Shown here: positions 25,647-33,227 of the stretch, in pieces
Numbering within the stretch: position 1 is the first letter of the stretch
Layout: each line of letters opens with the position of its first letter
Assembly: GCA_036477795.1 (NCBI GenBank)
Contig: JAZGDL010000230.1
Span: 1-54,435 of the forward strand
Direction of reading: 5' to 3'
Length of the DNA: 54,435 bases
DNA from: JAZGDL01 sp036477795
Lineage (GTDB): Bacteria > Planctomycetota > Phycisphaerae > UBA1845
Notes under the pieces: generated by a model
Database searches by the model: none
What the model was told of the DNA's origin: nothing
The model's input: the letters and a program-made list of their open reading frames with translations, nothing else
Position numbers and translations under genes: made by a program

Positions 25647-27629
25647 ATGGCATTATTGGAGCACATCCAGTCGCCGGCCGACGTGCAGGCGTTGAAGATC
25701 GACCAACTGCCGGCACTGGCACAGGAGATTCGCGACCGGATCATCGACGTCGTGGGGCGCAAGGGCGGGCATTTTGCGAGCAATCTGGGCGTGGCTGATC
25801 TGACCATCGCCCTGCACTACTGCTTTGATTTTTCGAAAGATCGTTTGCTCTGGGACGTGGGTCATCAGTGCTACCCGCACAAACTGCTCACCGGGCGGGC
25901 CGGACAGTTCGAGACCATTCGCCAGGCCGGCGGGATCAGCGGCTTCCCCTCCATTCACGAAAGCGAGTACGACCTGTTCAACGTCGGGCACGCCGGCACC
26001 TCGATAGCGACGGCGATCGGTATGGCCCGCGGCGACACCATGATGGGGCGGGACACGCACGTGGTGGCTGTCGTCGGCGACGCGAGCATTGTCAATGGTG
26101 TAGCCTTTGAGGGGCTGAACCAGGCGGGCACGCTGGACCGCCAGTTGCTCATCGTTCTCAATGACAACCGGTGGGGCATCGCACCGTCACAGGGGGCCAT
26201 CGCCGAGTGGTTGGCCAAGTTCCGCGCCGGCACGGTATATGGCGAGATCAAGCAGCGGGCCAAAACCGTGCTGCCCAAAGTGCCCTTGGTGGGCAGCGCC
26301 CTCTTCGAAGCGCTGGATCATTTGAAGGAAGGCATCAAGGCAACGGTCACTCCGCTCCAGATATTTGAGCAGTTGGGTCTGAAGTACATGGGGCCGGTCG
26401 ACGGCCATGACATCCCGCATTTGATCAACCTGCTCAAGTTGCTCAAGGACGTTCCTCACCCTGTGGTGCTCCACGTGCACACCGTAAAGGGTCGAGGAGC
26501 CGACTGGGCCACGAAGGACCCCGGCCGGTTTCATTCCCCAAAACCCTTCGTGGTGCAGAACGGCAAGGTCACCATTAAATCGGGCTCGGGCAAGAGCTGG
26601 ACCAGGGCGTTCGTCGACGCATTGATCGCGTTGGCTAAGGACAACAAGAAGATCTATGCCATGACCGCCGGCATGCCCGACGGCACCGGCCTGGACAGAT
26701 TCGCCAAGGCCTTCCCCGACCGCTGGCGCGACATCGGCATCGCCGAGAGCTGCACCGTGGACATTGCCGCCGGGCTGGCCAAGTGCGGCCTGCGTCCGGT
26801 GTGTGCCATTTATTCGACGTTCCTGCAACGGGCCTTTGACCAGGTATTCCAGGAGGTGGTGCTGCAAGGCCATCCGGTGATGTTCTGCATGGACCGTGCC
26901 GGACTGGTCGGCGGCGACGGGGCCGTGCACCACGGCTTTTTGGATATCACCTACCTGCGCGGCTTGCCCAACATGGTGCTGATGGCCCCTATGGACGAGC
27001 CGGAGCTGAACGAAGCCATGCGCTTCGGTCTGACCCTGAAATGCGCGTCGGCGATTCGATACCCCCGCGACGTGGTGCCGACCCCGGTGCCCCACTGTCC
27101 GCCTTTCGAGCTTGGCGTTTCCAGACGCCTGCGCAGCGGCGAGGCAGCCACCATCCTGGCCTACGGGGTTACCGCGGTCACCGCCATGAGCGCTGCTGAG
27201 CTGCTGGCGGCCGAAGGCCACCAAGTGGCGGTGGTCAATGCGCGATTCGCCAAGCCGGTGGATGGTGGCATGGTGCGCCGAGCATTTGCCCATGGTAGGC
27301 CGGTGCTCACCGTGGAGGATCATTCCATCGCCGGCGGCTTCGGATCCGCCGTGCTGGAGACGGCCAGCCGGATGGGCGTGCCCATCGAGTCATTCAGGCG
27401 TCTCGGGCTTCCCGACGATCGATTCATCGAGCACGGCTCTCGCGCCGGGCAGTTGGCGGAGGCGGGAATCGACGTGACGGGAATCGCGACGGCCGTTCGG
27501 CAACTGATCGAGGAGCGTTGCGGGCCGCCGGCACCTGTGGCCAAGGCCGCGTCCTCCGCTCGACCCACAGTAGGACGGGCTCTGCCCGCCTTCGCTCAAG
27601 CGGCGGGCCATGCCCGCCCTACCGGCTGA
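25647..27629 (+). CDS. dxs: 1-deoxy-D-xylulose-5-phosphate synthase
   Basis: A thiamine-diphosphate enzyme making DXP from pyruvate and glyceraldehyde 3-phosphate, first step of the MEP pathway. A frame extends upstream to 25485, but that part overlaps ispA. ATG 25647 has GAGAGG 9 nt before it and gives the family start (MALLEHIQSPADVQALK...LP.LAQEIRD). Visible motifs are WDVGHQCYPHKLLTGR (His73), the ThDP/Mg motif GDASIVN (144-150; Ala in place of the more usual Gly), VLNDN, and YSTFLQRAFDQ of the pyrimidine-binding domain. It is 660 residues, slightly longer than usual. The last residues (about 640-660) are encoded by an inverted repeat at 27570-27622 and are probably not functional. Confidence 0.95.
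   Translation: MALLEHIQSPADVQALKIDQLPALAQEIRDRIIDVVGRKGGHFASNLGVADLTIALHYCFDFSKDRLLWDVGHQCYPHKLLTGRAGQFETIRQAGGISGFPSIHESEYDLFNVGHAGTSIATAIGMARGDTMMGRDTHVVAVVGDASIVNGVAFEGLNQAGTLDRQLLIVLNDNRWGIAPSQGAIAEWLAKFRAGTVYGEIKQRAKTVLPKVPLVGSALFEALDHLKEGIKATVTPLQIFEQLGLKYMGPVDGHDIPHLINLLKLLKDVPHPVVLHVHTVKGRGADWATKDPGRFHSPKPFVVQNGKVTIKSGSGKSWTRAFVDALIALAKDNKKIYAMTAGMPDGTGLDRFAKAFPDRWRDIGIAESCTVDIAAGLAKCGLRPVCAIYSTFLQRAFDQVFQEVVLQGHPVMFCMDRAGLVGGDGAVHHGFLDITYLRGLPNMVLMAPMDEPELNEAMRFGLTLKCASAIRYPRDVVPTPVPHCPPFELGVSRRLRSGEAATILAYGVTAVTAMSAAELLAAEGHQVAVVNARFAKPVDGGMVRRAFAHGRPVLTVEDHSIAGGFGSAVLETASRMGVPIESFRRLGLPDDRFIEHGSRAGQLAEAGIDVTGIATAVRQLIEERCGPPAPVAKAASSARPTVGRALPAFAQAAGHARPTG
27570..27622. repeat. Palindromic GTAGG-CGGGC repeat inside the dxs 3' end
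   Basis: GTAGGACGGGCTCTGCCCGC begins at 27570 and its near-inverse GCGGGCCATGCCCGCCCTAC ends at 27622, separated by about 11 nt. The two halves form an imperfect inverted repeat of about 21 bp each. It lies in frame at the end of dxs and replaces or extends the C-terminal tail. Confidence 0.75.
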
Positions 27630-27638
27630 GCCGACGTC

Positions 27639-28496
27639 ATGCCCCAGTCTGCTGCGAACCGGCGGGTCTTTATTCTCGGCAACCCTGAGAAACCAGGCGT
27701 TGGCGAGGCCATAAAGAGCGTGCGGGCCTTCACCGCGGCGCGCTGTCGCGTCGTAGGGGCGTCGCTGTCGCTGGAGGGCAGCGCGGCCCTGGAAGCCGGG
27801 GCGGACTACATTATTGTTCTGGGCGGTGACGGCACATTGCTGGCCGTGAGCCGGTCGCTGGGACATCGACAGCTCCCGCTCATCGGCGTGAACTTCGGGA
27901 AGCTTGGCTTCTTGGCCGAGTTCAGCATCGTCGAGCTCAAAGCCAATCTCGACGCGGTGCTGCAAAACGGCGATCTGATCAGCGAGTTGGCCATCCTGCA
28001 GGCCCGCGTGCTGCGCGACGGCGAGCCCTGCTTCGAGAGCCTGGCGGTCAACGACTGCGTGATTCAGGCCGGCCCGCCGTTCCGCATGATCGAAATCGCG
28101 ATCAGCATCAACGGTGCCCATCTCACCACCATCACCGGCGACGGCCTGATCGTATGCACGCCGGTGGGCTCGACGGCGTACAACCTGTCAGCCGGCGGGC
28201 CGATCATGCAAGGCCGGGTGATGGCCATCGTCCTGACCCCGCTCTGCCCGCACTCGCTGAGCCATCGGCCACTGGTCGTCGAGCATGAGTCTGAGATTGA
28301 GATTGCCATCGAAAAAGCCAACCCCGGCTCCACCTTGCTGATCGACGGCCAGGTCAACTCATCACTTCGGACCGGAGACCGCATCGTGGTAAAGCGCTTC
28401 TCCTCGAACTTCCAGTTGGTCCGCAACCCCGCCCACCCGAAATGGCATGGCTTGGTCACCAAACTCCACTGGGGCCAATCTCCCTCGTACGATTAG
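27639..28496 (+). CDS. nadK: NAD kinase
   Basis: A cytoplasmic kinase that phosphorylates NAD to NADP, 285 residues, normal length. The catalytic GGDGT motif is at residues 62-66, followed by LIGVNFGKLGFLAEF. The NE/D region reads VNDCVI, and GDGLIVCTPVGSTAYNLSAGGPI is the signature NAD-binding loop. It starts 9 nt after dxs with no clear Shine-Dalgarno, so it is probably translated by coupling. Clustering with ispA and dxs is common in planctomycetes and fits the NADPH demand of isoprenoid synthesis. Confidence 0.93.
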   Translation: MPQSAANRRVFILGNPEKPGVGEAIKSVRAFTAARCRVVGASLSLEGSAALEAGADYIIVLGGDGTLLAVSRSLGHRQLPLIGVNFGKLGFLAEFSIVELKANLDAVLQNGDLISELAILQARVLRDGEPCFESLAVNDCVIQAGPPFRMIEIAISINGAHLTTITGDGLIVCTPVGSTAYNLSAGGPIMQGRVMAIVLTPLCPHSLSHRPLVVEHESEIEIAIEKANPGSTLLIDGQVNSSLRTGDRIVVKRFSSNFQLVRNPAHPKWHGLVTKLHWGQSPSYD

Positions 28497-28644
28497 GCCT
28501 TGCATTCGGTTACGGCGCGGGGTCTGCCAACCCGTCGCTTGCGCTCTGGGCTCTGATCGAGGTCGCACGCGCCCAATACCGACGAGTGCGTCCCCCTCTC
28601 TGGAAGGGACCAGGCACCTTCACTATCATACCGGGCGGTTCTAT

Positions 28645-28851
28645 GATCGGAGGCGCTAACCTATGATACGTCGTGTTGCCTGTGGGAAGTGCTGGTGCGA
28701 GAATCCTTTCTCGCACCCACCCATTGCGGGAATCCCTTCCCGCGGGCCGCCAGGAAGGGGGACCGAGAAAGGATTCTCGGTCCAGCGTGACCTTGCGCTG
28801 TACGTCTAAGATCGGAGACGCTTGCCTATGATACGCCGTGTTGCCTGTGGG
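28645..28851. repeat. 42-bp direct duplication of the next gene's start region, flanking a repeat element
   Basis: A 42-bp sequence starting GATCGGAG and ending TTGCCTGTGGG occurs at 28645-28686 and again at 28810-28851, with about four mismatches. The second copy holds the ribosome site and start codon of the TPR/FG-GAP gene; the first is an upstream duplicate that runs out quickly. The 123 bp between them are almost exactly the repeat element at 28691-28812. The arrangement looks like a duplication made when that element inserted. Confidence 0.85.
28691..28812. repeat. 122-bp composite palindromic element, copy 1
   Basis: It begins with GGTGCGAGAA-TCCT-TTCTCGCACC, a 10-bp perfect hairpin. 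A GCGGGAA-TCCC-TTCCCGC hairpin follows, then a conserved tail containing CCGCCAGGAAGGGGGACCG and CCAGCGTGACCTTGCGCT. Another copy of the whole unit is at 40714-40840, and two copies of only the first hairpin are at 35965-36024. It is non-coding. Confidence 0.85.
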
Positions 28852-31800
28852 CTGGTGGTGATCGCCGTCCTGGCCTTGATCCTGTGGATTGCCCTGGCAA
28901 GCGAGACCGCGCCGGTGTGGGACAGGCGTTCCAGCCTGTCGTTTGACCGGCTGGAAAGCCGGTCCCACATCGAAACGCCGTCGCCCACGACCCCCGGAGA
29001 GACTGCGTCTGGTGATTTCATCCGGATCATGAATATCGGCAAAGGCTACGTCGATAACCGCGCGTCAGCCAAGGCTATTGAAGTGCTCACCCAAGCCGTA
29101 CGTCTCCAGCCGGATTCCGCACCGGCTCTGCGCAACCTGGCCCGGGCCCACCTGATTCCCAAGAAGGCCCGCAACTATCTTGTTGCTGTGGATTTGCTGG
29201 AACGGGCTGGCGAAGTCAACCCCGGCTCTCCCGCGACGCGGTACTTGTTGGGGCTGGCCCTGGGCGGCGTCGAACGCTTCGAAGAGTCCGTGGCCGCGTT
29301 TGAGCAGGCTGTTCGGCTGGATCCCGACACCGCCGCCCTGCGCTACCAGTTGGCTGACGCCCTCCAGAAAACCGGGCAACACGACCGTGCGATGGAACAG
29401 CTCGAGGAAACCATTCTCTTGGACCCGACGCACACCGCCGCTTACTACAAGATGGCTTCGTATGCGCGGCGTCGACGCGATCGCGAGGCTGTGCTCCGGC
29501 TAACGCGGGAGTTTCAGCGCCTGAAGAGGCTCCTGGGGATTCAGCCGGAAGACATTCTGGAACGCTGCATCCATACCCAAGCCGAGCCGGGGCCAACGGA
29601 TGAAATGGTGGCCAAGGTGCCCTCGCCAAGTGAACAACATCCCGAGGGCATTGACGTACGATGGACCGACGTGACCGACCATGTCTTCCGGGTTGAAGGA
29701 GACCAAGCGGCCACCACCGCAGCCGTGATTGAAGTCGACAAGCTGGGCTTTCCCACGCTCTTTGCCGCCGGGCCCGACGGCTCGTTCAACCTGCTGAAGA
29801 TGACAGATAGTGACACTTTCGCTCGGACAATTGTCCGCAGAGCCGATCCCGATCGACCGGTTTACACCGCCTGCGCGATTGGAGATGTATTCATCGCCAT
29901 CACCAGACAGAATAAGGCTATCCCCAAGCTCGCGGCGCGGAACGACGTTCTGTTGATCGGCCCCGGCGGGGTCGTGCTGCTGGAGCGGACCGGCGACGCG
30001 TCATTCGTCGATCGCACGGCTACTGCAGGCCTGGCGGAGATCACCGGCCGTGCCGCCAAGTGGGTCGACTACGACCATAACGGCGTGCTCGATCTGATCA
30101 TAGCAGGTGATGACGGCGTGCAACTGTGGCAGAACAACAGCTACGTAATCAGATTCGACACCGCACCGGCAGACGTCGCCCAACTGGAATCCGCGCAAAC
30201 CGGGACCTCCGACGACATCCGGTTAGTGAACGTCACCGACGAGATCGGCCTGACCGCCGCCGGCCCTATCTGGGACGTGGCCTCGCTCGAATGGGACAAC
30301 AACATGGCCATCGACATTATCGCAGCCGGTGGGGATTCGCCGACGCGCGTGTTCATGAATCAACGTGCCGGTCGTTTCCACCCCATGGCGGAGCCGCCGG
30401 GCCCTTGGACGCCGGCCCGAAGGATCGCCGTCAACGATCTCAACAATGACGGCTACACCGACGCCGTGCTCATCAGCTCTGACCATGCCCTGTGCATGTT
30501 CGGCCGGAGCGGGCAACGCCACCGATTCGAATACCCGGACCTCGACGCCCGGGGCGCGGTGTTGGTCGATTACGATAACGACGGCTGGCTGGACGTCTGC
30601 GTCTACGGCGGACGGCGTAACGCCTCCGGTCGCGGCAGCATGCGCTTGTGGCGGAATCTCGGCGCTCTGGGTTGGAAGGAGACCACGCAGGTAACCGGCC
30701 TCGATGCGCTGCAAACGGCGGCTGTCGTCGACGCCGTGGCCGCCGACTTCGACGCCGACGGGGACACCGACCTGCTGCTTATCACCGCCGACCAGACTAT
30801 GCGACTGCTGCGCAACGACGGCGGCAACGCCAACGGCCAACTCAAAGTGCGGCTGGTCACCATCTTGACCAACCCCACCGGGCTGGGAAACCACATCGAG
30901 CTGCGTAAAGGGAACTTCTGGGTAACGCGCATGGTCACCCATGTTCCCATCGAAATCGGCGTCGGGCAATCCCGACAGCTCGACACCGTCCACACCCTGT
31001 GGACCAACGGCGTAGTGGACAACGAGTTCCTGGTCTCCCCCACGCTCCAACCGCTGGAATTCGTCGAAAAGATGGTTGAGCTGGGCTCTTGCCCGTTTCT
31101 GTTTGCCTTCAACGGCGAGCGGTTCCGCTTCGTGACCGACATTCTCGGCAACGCCCCGCTGGGCCTGTCGCTGCGGCGCGATGAAATCCTGCCGGCTGAC
31201 AACGATGAGCTCGTGTACGTCGGCGATATGAATGACTTCGTTCCCACGGACGGCGCATACCTGCTGGAGGTGGCCGAGTGCTACCGCGAGGTGCTCTATC
31301 TCGATGCCGCCGAGCTGGTGGCTGTGGATCACCCGCCCGACGTGGAGATCCATCCAACGGACAAGCTCATGCCGCCGCCTTTCCCGCCGTCGGAGCTGTG
31401 GGCTTTGACTGATCTGCGCGCGCCGCATAGCGCCGTCGGTGACGACGGAATCGATCGTACGGCTGCGGTGGCCGAGATGGACGGAGTATTTGCACCGCCG
31501 GGCGAGACCCTGCCTCCGCCGTTCCGCGGGATGTGTCACCCCATGACACTAACGATGGATTTCGGCAACCTCGATCACCAGGAGCCGCTGGTGTTGGCCC
31601 TCACCGGCTGGCTGCGTTACGGCAGTGCCAGCGTCAACATCGCCCTTTCCCAGAACCCCGGCGTTAAGGTGATACCCCCCACGTTGGAAGCGGAGACTCA
31701 TAACGGAACGTGGACGCCGGTGGACGTCGTTGTGGGCATGCCCGCGGGCAAGACCAAGACTATTCTGTGCAACCTGACCGGCGAACTGCCGCCGGGCCCC

Positions 31801-32340
31801 GGGCGGCTTCGTTTGACCTCTACGTTTGAAATCCGTTGGGACCGAATCGCACTGGGCCGGCGCCGACCGTCGGCGGAGCGCCTGGTGCACCGCATCCAAC
31901 CGGCGTCAGCCGACGTATATTTCCGCGGTTTTCCCGAGATGCGAACCCGGGCACCGCACCACCCCATCACCCCCGATTACCACGTGCTTACCGGGAATCC
32001 TCAATGGCGCACCACCCCACAGGGCTGGTGCACACGCTATGGTGACGCGCTTGAACTGGTCGCCCGGAGTGACGGAAAGCTGGCCATCCTCAACGGCGGC
32101 GACGCCGTCACCCTGCGCTACCCCGCCGACAAGCTGCCGCCGCTGGATCGCGGCATGATCCGCTCTTTCTTCTTCTACTCCGTCGGCTGGGAGAAGGACG
32201 CTGATTACAACGTGGTGAACGGCGACACCGTCGAACCACTGCCCATCGCCGAGGCACGGATTCCAATGCACGACGAGGATTGGCGCCTCAAGTACAACAC
32301 TCGCTGGGTGCCCCGCGACGCATTCCATCCACGGCGATGA
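28828..32340 (+). CDS. Large membrane-anchored TPR and FG-GAP/VCBS repeat protein
   Basis: An 1170-residue protein. ATG 28828 is preceded by GGAG at 10 nt; a TTG at 28822 is the alternative. Residues 7-26 form a membrane anchor or uncleaved signal. TPR-like helices span about 65-205. Then come beta-propeller repeats with calcium-type loops: DYDHNGVLDL, NDLNNDGYTDA, DYDNDGWLDV and DFDADGDTDL (about 410-670). The last 400 residues, beginning FNGERFRFVTDILG, are a conserved extracellular region of unknown role. A palindromic repeat at 28915-28969 encodes part of the linker after the anchor. The function is unknown; such proteins are abundant in planctomycetes and are thought to act at the cell surface. 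It lies upstream of a second FG-GAP gene on the opposite strand. Confidence 0.8.
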   Translation: MIRRVACGLVVIAVLALILWIALASETAPVWDRRSSLSFDRLESRSHIETPSPTTPGETASGDFIRIMNIGKGYVDNRASAKAIEVLTQAVRLQPDSAPALRNLARAHLIPKKARNYLVAVDLLERAGEVNPGSPATRYLLGLALGGVERFEESVAAFEQAVRLDPDTAALRYQLADALQKTGQHDRAMEQLEETILLDPTHTAAYYKMASYARRRRDREAVLRLTREFQRLKRLLGIQPEDILERCIHTQAEPGPTDEMVAKVPSPSEQHPEGIDVRWTDVTDHVFRVEGDQAATTAAVIEVDKLGFPTLFAAGPDGSFNLLKMTDSDTFARTIVRRADPDRPVYTACAIGDVFIAITRQNKAIPKLAARNDVLLIGPGGVVLLERTGDASFVDRTATAGLAEITGRAAKWVDYDHNGVLDLIIAGDDGVQLWQNNSYVIRFDTAPADVAQLESAQTGTSDDIRLVNVTDEIGLTAAGPIWDVASLEWDNNMAIDIIAAGGDSPTRVFMNQRAGRFHPMAEPPGPWTPARRIAVNDLNNDGYTDAVLISSDHALCMFGRSGQRHRFEYPDLDARGAVLVDYDNDGWLDVCVYGGRRNASGRGSMRLWRNLGALGWKETTQVTGLDALQTAAVVDAVAADFDADGDTDLLLITADQTMRLLRNDGGNANGQLKVRLVTILTNPTGLGNHIELRKGNFWVTRMVTHVPIEIGVGQSRQLDTVHTLWTNGVVDNEFLVSPTLQPLEFVEKMVELGSCPFLFAFNGERFRFVTDILGNAPLGLSLRRDEILPADNDELVYVGDMNDFVPTDGAYLLEVAECYREVLYLDAAELVAVDHPPDVEIHPTDKLMPPPFPPSELWALTDLRAPHSAVGDDGIDRTAAVAEMDGVFAPPGETLPPPFRGMCHPMTLTMDFGNLDHQEPLVLALTGWLRYGSASVNIALSQNPGVKVIPPTLEAETHNGTWTPVDVVVGMPAGKTKTILCNLTGELPPGPGRLRLTSTFEIRWDRIALGRRRPSAERLVHRIQPASADVYFRGFPEMRTRAPHHPITPDYHVLTGNPQWRTTPQGWCTRYGDALELVARSDGKLAILNGGDAVTLRYPADKLPPLDRGMIRSFFFYSVGWEKDADYNVVNGDTVEPLPIAEARIPMHDEDWRLKYNTRWVPRDAFHPRR
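28915..28969. repeat. Palindrome pair inside the TPR/FG-GAP gene
   Basis: Two adjacent inverted repeats: GACAGGC-GTTCC-AGCCTGTC-like (28915-28940) and GACCGGCT-GGAA-AGCCGGTC (28945-28966). The second matches the intergenic palindrome at 35861-35888. Both are translated in frame as part of the linker between the membrane anchor and the TPR region. Confidence 0.75.
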
Positions 32341-32346
32341 CCATAT

Positions 32347-32395
32347 TCACGGGTCGCGCTCGATGAACGCGAATCCGGTGTCGATCGGTTTCTCC
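32347..32395 (-). pseudogene. Orphan 3' end of a second CRTAC1-type gene
   Basis: On the minus strand it encodes EKPIDTGFAFIERDP followed by its own stop (TGA), almost identical to the C-terminus EKPIDTGFAFIEREP of the CRTAC1 gene at 33228. The nucleotide copy 32349-32395 matches 33230-33276 at 45 of 47 positions. Nothing upstream of it (32396-32464) continues the homology. It is a duplicated or leftover gene end on the far side of the toxin-antitoxin pair. Confidence 0.8.
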
Positions 32396-32464
32396 CGCCA
32401 TGTAGCGCAGGTCGTTGACCTACCGTTACCATCTTTCGTTGCGGGGTGTCTTTGCGGTTTCGTG

Positions 32465-32857
32465 CTACAGCTTCCTTGTTCGAACTCGTATCCAGTCGGC
32501 AAGCTCCTTCTCGGACAGCCGGCCGGCGGCAAGTGCGAGGAAGGTGTCGTACTTGTCGGCCTGGGAAGCTATGAGGTCCAAGCCGTTCAGTTTCAGGAAG
32601 GTCCGGCAGACAACCAGTGCGGTTCGCTTGTTGCCGTCGGCGAAGGGGTGATTGCTGGTGATTGCGTGAGCGTAGGACGCAGCCAGCGAAGCGATGTCCG
32701 GGTCATCATCTGAGTAGGCGTAGCGGTTTCTCGGCCGGGCAAGAGCCGAGGCCAAGAGCCCCTGGTCACGAATGCCCTCCAGCCCGCCGTGCTCGGCAAG
32801 CTGCCGATTGTGGATAGCGAGCACGACGTCTTCCCTAACCCAGACCGGCTCGGGCAT
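32465..32857 (-). CDS. doc: Doc-type (Fic-fold) death-on-curing toxin
   Basis: A 130-residue toxin. The Fic-fold motif reads HPFADGNKRTA (residues 70-80). Like Doc it has Lys where AMP-transferring Fic proteins have the second Gly (GNK rather than GNG). Doc of this type phosphorylates EF-Tu and blocks translation (family knowledge). The start lies 6 nt after the antitoxin stop on the same strand, so the two are translated together. No Phd is present; the partner is an AbrB-type protein, a known alternative pairing. Confidence 0.9.
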   Translation of the reverse strand: MPEPVWVREDVVLAIHNRQLAEHGGLEGIRDQGLLASALARPRNRYAYSDDDPDIASLAASYAHAITSNHPFADGNKRTALVVCRTFLKLNGLDLIASQADKYDTFLALAAGRLSEKELADWIRVRTRKL

Positions 32858-32863
32858 GCCCAG

Positions 32864-33088
32864 TTACTCAGCGAGCTTCTTCAGGGCGTCGCGGTCCTCG
32901 CGCATAACCTGCTCCGCCGCGTCCATCTGCTTTCCGAACTCAGGGTCATATGGGGTTAGCTGAATGCCGTTGGGCGTTTCAAGCACGTAAAGCGTGTCCC
33001 CCTTCTCAACACGAAGGTGCTCGAGAATGTCCCGTGGCAGAACAACGCCGGCGGAGTTCCCGACAGTGGTTATCTTGAGCGTCGTCAT
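32864..33088 (-). CDS. AbrB/MazE-type antitoxin
   Basis: A 74-residue protein with a swapped-hairpin AbrB domain: MTTLKITTVGNSAGVVLPRDILEHLRVEKGDTLYVLE. The acidic C-terminal helix probably neutralises the toxin. GGAG lies 7 nt before the ATG. The gene is first in the minus-strand pair and has a strong promoter whose -10 overlaps an inverted repeat (33124-33141), consistent with the autorepression usual in such modules. Confidence 0.9.
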   Translation of the reverse strand: MTTLKITTVGNSAGVVLPRDILEHLRVEKGDTLYVLETPNGIQLTPYDPEFGKQMDAAEQVMREDRDALKKLAE

Positions 33089-33122
33089 GAGTCATCTCCA
33101 GAAACTTCGCGGAACCGATGTA

Positions 33123-33152
33123 ATTATAACAAGCGTTATAACGGTTGGTCAA
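33123..33152 (-). promoter_or_regulatory. Sigma-70-type promoter and operator of the toxin-antitoxin pair
   Basis: On the minus strand there is a -35 TTGACC (33147-33152), an 18-nt spacer, and a perfect -10 TATAAT (33123-33128), about 35 nt before the antitoxin ATG. The inverted repeat TTATAAC-N4-GTTATAA (33124-33141) overlaps the -10, where a bound antitoxin complex would block RNA polymerase. Confidence 0.8.
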
Positions 33153-33227
33153 GTGGCATACACGGCCGTCCGATAGGAGTCCAATAGGAATCGCATCGGG
33201 ACGCCGCAGGAGCGATAATCCGTGGCG

